From the NCBI RefSeq assembly GCF_003344865.1, contig NZ_CP031165.1, positions 2,547,910-2,611,909 of the forward strand: 64,000 bases of DNA. The letters run 5' to 3'. The translations under genes and the position numbers were made by a program. This DNA is from Euzebya pacifica (GTDB lineage: Bacteria > Actinomycetota > Nitriliruptoria > Euzebyales > Euzebyaceae). The notes under the pieces were generated by a model that saw only the letters and a list, made by a program, of their open reading frames with translations, was not told the DNA's origin and did not search any database. Shown piece after piece: positions 26,622-35,738 of the stretch; the first letter of the stretch is position 1, and each line of letters opens with the position of its first letter.

Positions 26622-27619
26622 TCGCCCTGGTCGTCGTGGCCGCCCGGATCGGCGGATGACGAGCGGGCTGCCTCGAAGGCCTCGCGCACGTGCGTCGGTA
26701 CCCGTCCCTTGTCCGACACGGGGATGCCGGCGTCCCTGGCCCAGCGACGGACCTCCGCGGCCGAGGCGGTCGTGGTGGGGCCGGGCCCGGCGTCGACCTC
26801 GACGACAACGCCGGTCAGGTCGGCCATGACGCCGGCCGCCTGACGGTCCTCCTCGACATGTGCGAGGGCGGCGCCGAGGAAGCGGTAGGCCCACTCCTGT
26901 GCCAGCTTGCGGGTCTCGGCGAACACGATCGGGACGGTCGGCACGCGAACCGACAGCTCGGCGATCGCCTCGGCGACCGCCGCGGGGCGCACGAACTCCA
27001 GGCCGAACACCGCCGAGTAGCGCTCCTCGACGACGATGGCGGCCCGTGGAAGACCAGCCAGCTCGGCTGCTTGGTGGCGGATCCGCCCGTCGAGCAGGCC
27101 GCCGGCGAGGTCGTCCAGTGACTTGCGCTCGACCGCGGCGACCAGCCGCCCGGCCGCGTCCTCGACGGCGTAGTCGCCGATCGGGAGCTTCCGCTTGACG
27201 ACCTCGGCCTGCTGGGCAGAGAACGACCATCCCCGGCGCTCGTTGGTGTCGGCGATGATCACGAGGACCCGACCGCTGGCCCGTGCGGTCGGCAGGCTGA
27301 CGTTCGGCCGCGCCTGCTTGGCGACCTTCGCGGTCTGCCAGAAGATCATCTGTCGACCCCGTGCGCGGGTGAACACGAACTGGGACCGGTTGAGCTGCTT
27401 CCGATCCAGGACGAGGTCCACGGCCGCGCCTCGCCGCCTGCAGGTGCGCACCGGCACTCGCTCGAGGATCTCGGGCGCCTGCGGCCACTCGGCCGGGTGG
27501 CAGTACAGCCGGCTGGTTCGGGGCCAGGGCTCCTTGGTCTTCAGCACCATCCCGTGCTCCCCGAGGGGGATCCGGACGAGGTACGGCAGCGAAGTGCCCT
27601 CCTCGTGGTTGACCGCCAC
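26606..27619 (-). CDS. ERCC4-type nuclease fused to an Lsr2-type DNA-binding domain
   Basis: 337 residues. Residues 115-250 carry the XPF/ERCC4 nuclease motif: IIADTNERRG (D124, E127, R128), LPIGDYAVED (GDY 148-150) and AAVERKSLDDLAGGLLDGR (ERK 164-166), then AIVVEERY. The C-terminal stretch ASAAEVRRWARDAGIPVSDK plus GRVPTHVREAFEAA matches the AT-hook-like Lsr2 DNA-binding domain. The N-terminal 110 residues, with two Cys (YCHP, RTCRRR), are unrecognised. Likely a structure-specific DNA endonuclease; the Lsr2 module suggests minor-groove targeting of AT-rich DNA. The only in-frame start after an upstream stop is GTG 27619. Confidence 0.88.
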   Translation of the reverse strand: MAVNHEEGTSLPYLVRIPLGEHGMVLKTKEPWPRTSRLYCHPAEWPQAPEILERVPVRTCRRRGAAVDLVLDRKQLNRSQFVFTRARGRQMIFWQTAKVAKQARPNVSLPTARASGRVLVIIADTNERRGWSFSAQQAEVVKRKLPIGDYAVEDAAGRLVAAVERKSLDDLAGGLLDGRIRHQAAELAGLPRAAIVVEERYSAVFGLEFVRPAAVAEAIAELSVRVPTVPIVFAETRKLAQEWAYRFLGAALAHVEEDRQAAGVMADLTGVVVEVDAGPGPTTTASAAEVRRWARDAGIPVSDKGRVPTHVREAFEAARSSSADPGGHDDQGDQGTV

Positions 27620-27661
27620 GAGGAACTCGCGCGCGTCGTCGTCGGTTCCGATGCCGGCATG

Positions 27662-28549
27662 CTACCGACGGGTCAAGCGCCAGCTGGGCATCCGAGCGAC
27701 CAGGTCGACGAGGTGGTCGTGGAAGCGTTCCGCCGGGGCGTCGTGGCTCCAGCCGTGCCCGCAGAACAGGCGGTCGAACCGCAGGCCGGAGCGGGCGAAG
27801 CGGTCGAGGGAGGCGGTCTGGGCGTCCCAGGAGAACCAGCACGCACGCCGGAACGCCGTCAGCTGTTCCCGTCGCGGGTCCCACGCCAGCGAGTCGCCGC
27901 TGAACAGCAGGCGTCCGTCGACGTGGTACAGCACGCTGCCCTTGGTGTGGCCCGGGACGGGAACGGCGACGACGCCCTCCGTCGGCTCGACTGGCTCCGT
28001 GCCGTCGATCACGTCGGTGGCGTAGGGTGCCGCGGCGCGGTCGTCGGCGTGGATCCACACCCTGGCGTCGAACCGTTCCGCGTACCGGTCGGCGTCGGCG
28101 ACATCGTCCCGGTGGGTCAGCAGGACGTGGGCGATTCCGCCCAGCGCCTCGATCGGTTCGACCAGCTGCCGGGTCCAGCGGGGCGCGTCGATCATCAGGT
28201 TGCCGTCGTCGCGGACCACCAGGTAGCTGTGGGCACCGAACGAGTCGCTGGCGTTGTGGCCGAGGCGGTGGACCCCGTCGCCGAGATCGTGTGGGTACAC
28301 ACCGGGTGGCGGTTGCCGTTCGCTGACGTGTCCCACCGAACGGGTCGGACAGACAAGGACCGCCCGCCACGCCATGGCCACCTCCTCCGCCGTGGCGGGC
28401 TGCCGGGTGAACACCGAGACGCCGTCGGAGGGGTTGCGGGCGATCAGGCCGGGAGCGACGTGCCGTGCGGCATCGCAGTCGATGCAGCGCGAGTCGACGA
28501 ACCACGGTCCGGGTGCGCCCGCCGGGTGCCGCTGATCCAGCCGTGCCAT
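27662..28549 (-). CDS. MBL-fold hydrolase with an N-terminal ferredoxin-like segment
   Basis: 295 residues. Residues 15-75 resemble a 4Fe-4S ferredoxin: FVDSRCIDCDAARHVAPG and VCPTRSVG give C22, C25 and C67, but the third expected Cys is A28. The metallo-beta-lactamase domain follows (95-295). Its first metal motif reads LLTHRDDVADADR (H146, D148, D149) in place of HxHxDH; later ligands are PVPGHTKGS (H201), FSGDS (D219) and FCGHGW (H265). Similar ferredoxin-MBL proteins exist in actinobacteria and plants. Role unknown; probably a thioester or glyoxalase-type hydrolase. Confidence 0.85.
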   Translation of the reverse strand: MARLDQRHPAGAPGPWFVDSRCIDCDAARHVAPGLIARNPSDGVSVFTRQPATAEEVAMAWRAVLVCPTRSVGHVSERQPPPGVYPHDLGDGVHRLGHNASDSFGAHSYLVVRDDGNLMIDAPRWTRQLVEPIEALGGIAHVLLTHRDDVADADRYAERFDARVWIHADDRAAAPYATDVIDGTEPVEPTEGVVAVPVPGHTKGSVLYHVDGRLLFSGDSLAWDPRREQLTAFRRACWFSWDAQTASLDRFARSGLRFDRLFCGHGWSHDAPAERFHDHLVDLVARMPSWRLTRR

Positions 28550-28633
28550 GACGTCAGCATCGCACGGCGTCTCGACACGGGACAGGGGGGGTGGGACGCA
28601 TGGTTCTGGTTCGGAGCGGGCACACAGGCGCAC

Positions 28634-30286
28634 ATGGGCACATCGCGCTTCCACAACGACCGTGACGAGCTGGTGCAGCAGGCCATCGACGGCCACCTGC
28701 GCACGACCCCTGGGCTCGCCCGGCTGGACGGCTATCCCGGGACCAAGGTAGTGGTGCGAACCGACGCCGACCCGGCAGCGGTCGCGATCCTCTCCGGCGG
28801 CGGGTCCGGGCACGAACCCGCGCACGTGGGCTATGTCGGGCAGGGCATGCTCACCGCAGCCGTGGCGGGCGAGCTGTTCGCCTCCCCGGCTGTGGACGCC
28901 GTCGAGACGGCCATCGCCCACGTCACGACCGAGGCCGGCTGTGTGCTCGTGGTCAAGGACTACACGGGCGACCGCCTGAACTTCGGGCTGGCCGCCCAGC
29001 GTGCACGCGCCGACGGCCACGAGATCCGCGTCGTCACCGTGGCCGATGACATCGCCCTTCCCGACGCCGAGCACCCGCGCGGCCTCGCCGGCACCGTCCT
29101 GGTGCACAAGCTGGCCGGTCACCTCGCCCGAGAGGGGGCCGATGTCGACACGATCGCCGAGGCAGCGCAGGCGCTGGCCGACGACTGCCGGACCATCGGG
29201 CTGGCCCTGACCACCGCGACGATGCCAACGGCGGGGGAGGAGGGCCGGTTCGACGACGACGTGGCCGAGGTGGGCCTCGGCATCCACGGCGAACCCGGGG
29301 TGGAGCGGATCCCCACCGGAGACGCCACGGACTACGCCGAACTGCTGGCCGACCGGTTGCTCGACGGCGCGCCCGACGGGCCGCTGATCGTGCTGATCAA
29401 CGACCTCGGGGCGGTCCCCCCGGTGGAGCTGGGGGTGCTGGTCGACGCGTTGCTGGCCGGTCCGCTGGGAGAGCGGGCCGAGCTCGTGGTCGGTCCCGGC
29501 CGGTTCATGACTTCCCTCGACATGTACGGGGTCAGCGTCACCATCGCCCCGCTGGACGACCAGCGTCGTGCCGCCTTGACCTCCCCGGTCGAGCCGGCCG
29601 CCTGGTCGAGCCCCGTCCCGGTACGGGCCCCGGAGGTGCTGGAGCTGCCCACGCGGGAGGGCGGTGAGGCGGTGGAGCCATCGGACCATCCGGGTCGACG
29701 GACAGCGCTGGAGGCCGTCGCCGACCGCCTCGCGGCGGCAAGGGACGAGCTCGACACCCTGGACTCCGCGGTGGGTGACGGGGACACCGGTACGACGTTC
29801 GCCGCGGGTGGCCGAGCGATCGCCGAGTCCTTGGACGAGCTGCCGCTGGCCGACCTTCCCGCGCTGCTCGGCGCCCTGTCCGCCCGGGTCACGGGGGCCA
29901 TGGGCGGGTCGGCCGGCGCGCTGGTCGGGCTGCTGCTGGACGGGATGCGCGGTGCGCTGGCCGATGGAGAGGAACCGCCGGCTGCGCTGGCCGCCGGGCT
30001 GGAGGCGATGCAGGAGCACGGTGGCGCCGCGGAGGGTGATCGCACGATGCTCGACGCGTTGTGGCCCGCCCAACGGGTCCTCGCCGACGGTGGTGACCTG
30101 GAGGAGGCAGCGGACGTCGCACGCAAGGCCGCGCAGGCCACCGCCGAGATCGACGAAACCGGCGCCGGACGATCCAGCTACGTCGGCGCCGACGCCCTCG
30201 TGGGCAATCCAGACCCGGGCGCCATCGTGGCCGCCCATGTGCTCGAGGCGTTCGCCGCTGCCGTCTGTGGGGGGACCGACGGCTGA
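28634..30286 (+). CDS. ATP-dependent dihydroxyacetone (glycerone) kinase, DhaK-DhaL fusion
   Basis: 550 residues. DhaK half (1-330): GGGSGHEPAHVGYVG binds substrate, D113 in YTGDRLNF, and H218 in VGLGIHGEPG forms the hemiaminal with dihydroxyacetone. DhaL half (355-550): GDGDTGTTF (381-389) is the Mg-ADP site, then GAMGGSAGAL. Fusion of both marks the ATP-dependent single-chain enzyme, not the PTS form. It makes dihydroxyacetone phosphate. ATG 28634 is the first plausible start; the open frame further upstream is antisense to the MBL gene. No dha regulator or PTS gene is adjacent. Confidence 0.95.
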   Translation: MGTSRFHNDRDELVQQAIDGHLRTTPGLARLDGYPGTKVVVRTDADPAAVAILSGGGSGHEPAHVGYVGQGMLTAAVAGELFASPAVDAVETAIAHVTTEAGCVLVVKDYTGDRLNFGLAAQRARADGHEIRVVTVADDIALPDAEHPRGLAGTVLVHKLAGHLAREGADVDTIAEAAQALADDCRTIGLALTTATMPTAGEEGRFDDDVAEVGLGIHGEPGVERIPTGDATDYAELLADRLLDGAPDGPLIVLINDLGAVPPVELGVLVDALLAGPLGERAELVVGPGRFMTSLDMYGVSVTIAPLDDQRRAALTSPVEPAAWSSPVPVRAPEVLELPTREGGEAVEPSDHPGRRTALEAVADRLAAARDELDTLDSAVGDGDTGTTFAAGGRAIAESLDELPLADLPALLGALSARVTGAMGGSAGALVGLLLDGMRGALADGEEPPAALAAGLEAMQEHGGAAEGDRTMLDALWPAQRVLADGGDLEEAADVARKAAQATAEIDETGAGRSSYVGADALVGNPDPGAIVAAHVLEAFAAAVCGGTDG

Positions 30287-30303
30287 CGGGGTTCGGCGAC
30301 GAC

Positions 30304-30331
30304 GATGGCCCCGGCGGGTGCCGGGGCCATC
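30304..30331. terminator. Strong hairpin between convergent genes
   Basis: GATGGCCCCGGC-GGGT-GCCGGGGCCATC: twelve perfect base pairs and a four-base loop, between the dihydroxyacetone kinase and the convergent CWB2 protease. It could serve both directions. There is no T-run. Confidence 0.75.
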
Positions 30332-30349
30332 GGGTCCTGTCGGTGCTAC

Positions 30350-32251
30350 CTAACCGCCGAGCGCGAACGGATCGTTGGGGTCACAGCTGGTCCCGGCCGA
30401 CGCGGCCTGTATCTGCTGGGTGGCCTCGTCGGTGACCAGCGCGGTCGAGCCGATGGCGAACACCTGCTTGTCGATGCCGCAGATCGCCGGGACGATCGCG
30501 TCGCGGAACCCGCCGGCGCTGTCGACGGCGACGAACAGCCCGCCGAAGTTGCCGACCAGCGACGACGCCGCCAGCACGTGGGTGAACGCATCCGGCTGCT
30601 CGAGGTTCACCGCGACCAGCACGTCGGGTTCGGTGATGGCCTCGCCCTCGAACTCGAAGACCTCGTCGTTGAACGTGAACAGCTCGCGCGTGTAGAAGGC
30701 GATGTCGGCTGCCGTCTCGAAGCGGGAGTCACCGAACAACGGCTGGACGAACCCGTCCTCGCCGATGATCGCCTGGATCTGGTCACGGACGTTCTGGGAG
30801 ATGACCGCGTCGCCACCCAGGACCATGACCTCCGCAGGCAGGTTCTCCTGCAGGTACTCCGCGGCAGGGCCGCCGAGCTCGGCGGTGGGGGTCAGCAGGA
30901 CGGGGATGCCGAACCAGCCGGAAATGGACCCGACGGTCACCGCGTCGGGCCAGTTGCCCTCGAAGGCGACGATCACGGAGTCGAACGGCGGGGCCTGGTC
31001 TCCGTTGACTACCTCGTTCACCTTGTCGGCGACGATCCGGGCGGTCTGCTGGCGACCCGCACCCGCCAGCCGCTCGACGACGAAGCCGGCAGCCTCGAGC
31101 GCGGCCGCCACGTCGGGACCGATGACGGCGGTGCCACCGAGGACGTAGATGGTCGAGCCGGGGTCCAGCGCTCGCTGGAACTCCCGCAGCGTGTCCTCCG
31201 ACAGGGTCCCGTCGGGGTTCACGTACAGGAGCGGGCCGTAGTAAGACGCCAACGCCGAACCGCCGAGGGCGTCGGGGAAGTTCGCCGAGGCGGCGAGGAC
31301 ACCGAATGCCCCTGGGGTCTGGAACACGTACTGGGAGATGGCGATGGCGTTGTCGACGGCACCGTTGGGGTCGGTCTGGCCCTGGATGCGGACGACCATG
31401 TCCGCGGCACCGGTCGGCTGCTCGGCGACGGGGCCGGGGTCGGGCTCGCCCGGCTGGATGCCACCACCGATGATGCCCTGGATCCACTCGGCGTAGGTCG
31501 AGACCTCGGCGTAGACACCGGGCAGGGGGGCACCGCAGCCGATGCCGAAGGAGACGACACCGATCTGGACCGGCTGGTCACCGTCGATGAACAGCGGTCC
31601 GCCCGAGTCGCCCTGGCAGGAGTCCCGGCCCGGGTTGGCCTCGTCCTGGGTGGGTGCACCGGCGCACAGCATGTTGGGGGCGTTGAGGTTGCCGTACCCG
31701 GCGGCACAATCGGCATCCGACACGATCGGCACATCGACCTGCAGGAGCGTGTTCGACGCCTCACCGCCGGAGGTGGTCGTGCCGTAGCCGATCACGCGCA
31801 CCTCGGTGCCTGCGGCTGGGTTCTGCTCGGGCGCCGTCGCGAACTGGACCGGTGTGACGTTCGCGGCCTCGTTGGTGCGGATCAGCGCGACGTCGTTGTC
31901 GGTGGTCGCCGCGTCGTAGTTGGGATGGATGATGATCTCTGCCGCGGTCAGCGTCTGGCCACTGCCGTCGGTCCAGTCGGTGGCGTTGACCACGAAGGTG
32001 GCGCTGCCGGGAGCCACGGACGGCTGGCCGCGGTCGTCGGCCACGCAGTGCGACGCCGTCAGGATCCAGTTGGGCGCGATGACCGAGCCTCCACAGCCCT
32101 GGCCACCGTCGAAGAGGAACGCGGCCATCCAGGGGTAGGCCCCCTGAGCGGCCGGGGTCCCGTTGACGATGTGGTAGTCCTCGGCCGTGGCCGACGGGGC
32201 AAGGGGCAGCACCAGCGCCATCGCGAGGAAGGCAAGCAGCAGTCGTCTCAT
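30350..32251 (-). CDS. Secreted trypsin-like serine protease with CWB2 wall anchor
   Basis: 633 residues: signal peptide (MRRLLLAFLAMALVLPL, cleavage near ATA-ED), a chymotrypsin-fold S1 domain beginning IVNGTPAAQGAYPWM (28-42) with triad H68 (TASHC), D120 (TDNDVAL) and S216 (GDSGGP), six Cys for disulfides, a Pro/Gly linker near 265-285, then about three CWB2 repeats (TIYVLGGTAVIGPDV, MVLGGDAVISQNV). The short propeptide between signal and IVNG suggests simple activation. Likely a wall-tethered extracellular protease. ATG 32251 has AGGACA eight bases upstream. Confidence 0.93.
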   Translation of the reverse strand: MRRLLLAFLAMALVLPLAPSATAEDYHIVNGTPAAQGAYPWMAAFLFDGGQGCGGSVIAPNWILTASHCVADDRGQPSVAPGSATFVVNATDWTDGSGQTLTAAEIIIHPNYDAATTDNDVALIRTNEAANVTPVQFATAPEQNPAAGTEVRVIGYGTTTSGGEASNTLLQVDVPIVSDADCAAGYGNLNAPNMLCAGAPTQDEANPGRDSCQGDSGGPLFIDGDQPVQIGVVSFGIGCGAPLPGVYAEVSTYAEWIQGIIGGGIQPGEPDPGPVAEQPTGAADMVVRIQGQTDPNGAVDNAIAISQYVFQTPGAFGVLAASANFPDALGGSALASYYGPLLYVNPDGTLSEDTLREFQRALDPGSTIYVLGGTAVIGPDVAAALEAAGFVVERLAGAGRQQTARIVADKVNEVVNGDQAPPFDSVIVAFEGNWPDAVTVGSISGWFGIPVLLTPTAELGGPAAEYLQENLPAEVMVLGGDAVISQNVRDQIQAIIGEDGFVQPLFGDSRFETAADIAFYTRELFTFNDEVFEFEGEAITEPDVLVAVNLEQPDAFTHVLAASSLVGNFGGLFVAVDSAGGFRDAIVPAICGIDKQVFAIGSTALVTDEATQQIQAASAGTSCDPNDPFALGG

Positions 32252-32432
32252 GGGGGGTGTCCTGTCTCAAGGCGAGGACGGCCACCGGTGGGTGATCGTC
32301 CGAAGGGACGAAGGCAATCACGATTGCGGAGGTCGTGCGGCGCAACGCTCGAGAATTAATGAGTTGTGGAGTTCGACGACTGCGGAGCGTCACCTGCGGT
32401 CCTCGGGAGCCCTGTTCGCTAGCGTCTGCGCC

Positions 32433-32447
32433 GTGATGCCACGATGA
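32433..32447 (+). other. Possible leaderless micro-ORF overlapping the RNB gene start
   Basis: GTG ATG CCA CGA TGA: the GTG stands seven bases after a TAGCGT hexamer (32420-32425), and the TGA overlaps the ATG of the downstream gene as ATGA. This could couple translation from a leaderless start into the RNB gene, which has no Shine-Dalgarno sequence. Confidence 0.3.
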
Positions 32448-33862
32448 CCAGCAGCCGCCGTCGGGTCCCCACGGGGCCCCTCACCGACGCCCTCGCCGAC
32501 CTCCGCGCAGAGCTCGAGGTCCCCACGGCCTTTCCTCCCGAGGTCGAGCAGGCAGCCGAGGCGGCCGCCGTTCGCGGTCCCCGACACGACCGCGTCGACG
32601 CCACGGACCTGCCCCTGGTCACCATCGATCCGCCGGGCTCGCGCGACCTCGACCAAGCGGTGCACGTTGCCGCCGAGGGTCGTGGGTTCGTCGTCAGCTA
32701 CGCCATCGCCGACGTGGCGGCCTTCGTCGACCAGGGCGATCCGGTCGACGAGGAGGCATGGGTCCGCGGCGTCTCCCGTTACAGCCCCGACCGGGTCATC
32801 CCGCTCCACCCGCGCGCCCTGTCGGAGGGGGCTGCAAGCCTGCTGCCGGACGAGGATCGCCCGGCCGTGCTGTGGACCATCCGCCTTGGCGCCGACGGGG
32901 ACATCGACGACGTCGCCGTCCGGCGGGCGACCGTCCGCAGCCGCGCACAGCTGACCTACGCCGAGGCGCAGCACGCCATCGACCTCGGCACCGATCCCAT
33001 GCTGGTCCGGCTGTCCCGGGTCGGACGTCTCCGGGCCGAGCGCGAGTGGGTCCGCGGCGGGGTCTCGCTGGCGCTGCCCGACCAGGAGGTCCATCGCACC
33101 GACGACGGCACCTTCGACCTGCGCTACCGGGCACCACGCCCGGTGGAGGAGTGGAACGCCCAGATCTCCCTCCTCACCGGCATCGCGGCAGGCACCATGA
33201 TGGCCGACGCGGGGATCGGCGTGCTCCGGACACTGCCCGCCCCCGATCCCGATGCCGTCCAGGCGCTCCGCCAGCGGGCGTGGGCGCTCGGACTGCCGTG
33301 GCCGCGCGAGATCCCCTACGCCGCGTTCGTGCGCACCCTCGACCCCCACGAACCGGTCGAGGCGGCCATGGTCTCCCTGGCCGCCGTCGGGCTGCGCGGC
33401 GCGGGGTACGTGGCCTTCGACGGCGAGACGCCCGACGAGCACCGCCACGAGGCCCTCGCCAGCGCCTATGCCCACGTGACCGCCCCGCTGCGACGGCTGG
33501 TCGACCGCTACGGCAGCGAGATCGCCCTCGCCCTGCATGCGGGGGTCCGCCCTTCCGGCTGGGTCCTCGAACGGCTGGACGAGCTGCCGAAGGCGATGGC
33601 GCGGGCCCGTGGTCGGGCAGGAGCGCTGGACCGTGCGGTCCTCGACCTCGTCGAGGCCCACGTGCTGGCCCCGCAGGTCGGTCGGACCTTCGCGGCGACC
33701 GTGGTGCGAACCTCCGACCGCGGCACCGACGTGCAGCTGCGACAGCCTGCGGTCACCGCACGGCTGGTGGGCGTCGAGCTGCCCCTCGGCACGGAGGTGC
33801 AGGTCCGGCTGGACGCCGTGGACGCCGCCGGGCGCACCGTCGTCTTCGTCCCGGCCAGCTGA
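32444..33862 (+). CDS. RNB-domain ribonuclease (RNase II family), short form
   Basis: 472 residues dominated by the RNB exonuclease domain. The catalytic acidic cluster is VTIDPPGSRDLDQAV (D62, D68, D70), followed by SYAIADVAAFVDQGD and the later motif YAHVTAPLRRLVDRYG that closes the RNA channel. The N-terminal cold-shock domains are absent and the C-terminus has only a short S1-like barrel (ATVVRTSDRGTDVQL). Related actinobacterial short RNB proteins are known. It should degrade RNA 3' to 5'. See the micro-ORF before its start. Confidence 0.92.
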   Translation: MTSSRRRVPTGPLTDALADLRAELEVPTAFPPEVEQAAEAAAVRGPRHDRVDATDLPLVTIDPPGSRDLDQAVHVAAEGRGFVVSYAIADVAAFVDQGDPVDEEAWVRGVSRYSPDRVIPLHPRALSEGAASLLPDEDRPAVLWTIRLGADGDIDDVAVRRATVRSRAQLTYAEAQHAIDLGTDPMLVRLSRVGRLRAEREWVRGGVSLALPDQEVHRTDDGTFDLRYRAPRPVEEWNAQISLLTGIAAGTMMADAGIGVLRTLPAPDPDAVQALRQRAWALGLPWPREIPYAAFVRTLDPHEPVEAAMVSLAAVGLRGAGYVAFDGETPDEHRHEALASAYAHVTAPLRRLVDRYGSEIALALHAGVRPSGWVLERLDELPKAMARARGRAGALDRAVLDLVEAHVLAPQVGRTFAATVVRTSDRGTDVQLRQPAVTARLVGVELPLGTEVQVRLDAVDAAGRTVVFVPAS

Positions 33863-33889
33863 CCGAGACCCCTCGACGGCGCGGGTGGG

Positions 33890-34363
33890 TCAGGCCAGGC
33901 CGACCATCTCCGCGGTGCCGATGATGTGGCCCTCGGCGGCCTTCTTGAGTTCCATGCGGGTGATCCCCGGCGGGACGTCCAGGACCACGTCGAGGGCGAA
34001 CAGCCGGAAGAACATCCGGTGGCGCCCCCGCTCGTCGAGCGGTAGCGGGCCGGTGTAGCCGGAGTTGTCGAACTCGTTGAGGCCCTGGCACAGCTCGAAG
34101 GTCTCGGCCTGCACGAGCGCCTGGTCGCCCATGTCCTCGGGCAGCTCGCTGGTCTCCTCCGGGAGGATGCCGTAGACCACCCAGTGGGTGACGACACCTT
34201 CGTCGGCGTCGCGGTTCTCGGCGATCAGGACCAGCTCGGCGGTGCCGTCGGGCACGCCTGACCAGCGGATGGGCGGGGAGACGTCGGTGCCGTCCTGGGT
34301 GAACCGTTCGGGCAGTTCGTCGTCGTGGTCGAATGCGGGGCTGGTCAGCTCGAACGCCGACAT
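33890..34363 (-). CDS. YbhB/YbcL-family (PEBP-like) protein
   Basis: 157 residues. FDHDDELPERFTQDGTDVSP and PIRWSGVP open the phosphatidylethanolamine-binding-protein fold; VVTHWVVYGILPE is the anion-binding strand and GRHRMFFRLFALD the second conserved block. Bacterial members have unclear roles. ATG 34363 has GAGGAG upstream, though slightly far. It lies downstream of the amidase on the same strand with a seven-base gap, so probably cotranscribed. Confidence 0.9.
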   Translation of the reverse strand: MSAFELTSPAFDHDDELPERFTQDGTDVSPPIRWSGVPDGTAELVLIAENRDADEGVVTHWVVYGILPEETSELPEDMGDQALVQAETFELCQGLNEFDNSGYTGPLPLDERGRHRMFFRLFALDVVLDVPPGITRMELKKAAEGHIIGTAEMVGLA

Positions 34364-34370
34364 CGGTTGC

Positions 34371-35738
34371 CTACTCCTCGTGTGTGGTGGGTGTCGGGAC
34401 AGGAAAGGGGTCGTGCTGGCGCGACGACACGGGGGCGGCGGCAAGGCCAGCACGCTCCAGCGCCGCGCAGGCCGACAGCACCGTGGCGTCGGCACCGCGC
34501 CGACCGATGAGCTGCAGCCCGATCGGGCGGCCGTCGAGTGTCTGGCCGACCGGCACGCTGGCGGCGGGCAGGCCGCAGAGGTTGGCCGGAAACGTGTAGG
34601 CGATCATCGCGTCGAGCATGTCGAGGTCGACCACGCCCGCGTCGAGCTCGGCGTCGGACGGTCGCGGGGGCGCCGCCGTTGCCGTGGTCGGGACCACGAT
34701 GACGTCGACGGTCTCGAACGCGGCCTCGAAGGACTCGGCGAGGACCCGCCGAACCTGCTGGGCCCGCACGTAGTCGGCGCCGGTCACGTGGGCGGACATG
34801 CCGAGCGTGGCCCGCACGTCGGTGCTGAACCGGTCGGGGGTGTCCTGCCAGACGTCCCAGACCCCGGCGACGACCTCGGCCAGGGCAGTGGCGTAGCCCG
34901 CGGACATCGCCAGGTCGACGTACGGGATGCTGATGTCTGCCGCCGACAGCTCGGCCACGACCGCACGGCAGGCGGCATCGACCTCGGCATCGGGCCGGCC
35001 CCACCAGGACCAGTCGACCCCGAAGCGCAGCGGTTCCTCGCTGATGGCCAGCGGCACGTCGGCCATGACCGACAGCATCGTGGTCAGGTCCTCGGTGCAG
35101 CGGGCAAGCGGACCGATGTGCTCCACCGACCACCAGCCGACCGACATCTCCCCATCGGTGGGGACGAGGTCCCACGACGGCTTGATGCCGAAGACCCCGC
35201 ACAGGGCCGCCGGGATGCGGATGCTGCCGCCCCCGTCGCTGCCCACCCCGAGGGGGATCAGGCCCGCACCGACCGCGGCGCCGGTCCCGCTGGAGGACCC
35301 GCCGGTCAGGTGGGTGGGGGAGTGGGGATTCACCGGTGTCGGCTGGGCCCCGCTGATCCCGGTCGGCGACAGGCCGAGCTCGGTGCAGTGGAGCTTGCCG
35401 ACGATGATGGCCCCGGCATCCCGCAGCCGGCGGACGAGCAGGGCGTCGACGTCACCGTGGGCAACCAGGTCACGGGTTCCGGCGTGGCTGCGATAGCCGT
35501 CGACGGCCACGAAGTCCTTCACCCCGACGGGGACGCCCTCGAGGGGGCCGGCCGGCGTTCCGGCCGCGAGCCGTTCGGTCGACGTCCGCGCCTGGGCCCG
35601 CACGTCCTCGGCATCGACGCTGCGGAAGGCCTGCCACGGCCGTTCGGTGGGCCGTGCCGCGAGGAAGGCCTCGGCCACCGCGGTGGGGGTGGTGAGCGCG
35701 GCGGCGTAACCAGCCCGCAGATCGGCGACGGTGGTCAC
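34371..35738 (-). CDS. Amidase (amidase signature family)
   Basis: 455 residues with the Ser-cisSer-Lys triad: K74 in GVKDF, the cis-Ser in TGGSSSGTGAAV (148-149) and nucleophile S172 in GSDGGGSIRIPAA. Hydrolyses carboxamides; the lack of gatB/gatC neighbours and the shortened C-terminus argue against GatA. GTG 35738 overlaps the stop of the 69-residue upstream gene (GTGA). The substrate is not predictable. Confidence 0.92.
   Translation of the reverse strand: MTTVADLRAGYAAALTTPTAVAEAFLAARPTERPWQAFRSVDAEDVRAQARTSTERLAAGTPAGPLEGVPVGVKDFVAVDGYRSHAGTRDLVAHGDVDALLVRRLRDAGAIIVGKLHCTELGLSPTGISGAQPTPVNPHSPTHLTGGSSSGTGAAVGAGLIPLGVGSDGGGSIRIPAALCGVFGIKPSWDLVPTDGEMSVGWWSVEHIGPLARCTEDLTTMLSVMADVPLAISEEPLRFGVDWSWWGRPDAEVDAACRAVVAELSAADISIPYVDLAMSAGYATALAEVVAGVWDVWQDTPDRFSTDVRATLGMSAHVTGADYVRAQQVRRVLAESFEAAFETVDVIVVPTTATAAPPRPSDAELDAGVVDLDMLDAMIAYTFPANLCGLPAASVPVGQTLDGRPIGLQLIGRRGADATVLSACAALERAGLAAAPVSSRQHDPFPVPTPTTHEE

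Noticed and set aside
27497-28633. N-terminal extension of the dihydroxyacetone kinase frame
   Set aside because: It is antisense to the MBL gene and matches nothing; DhaK homologues begin near 28634.
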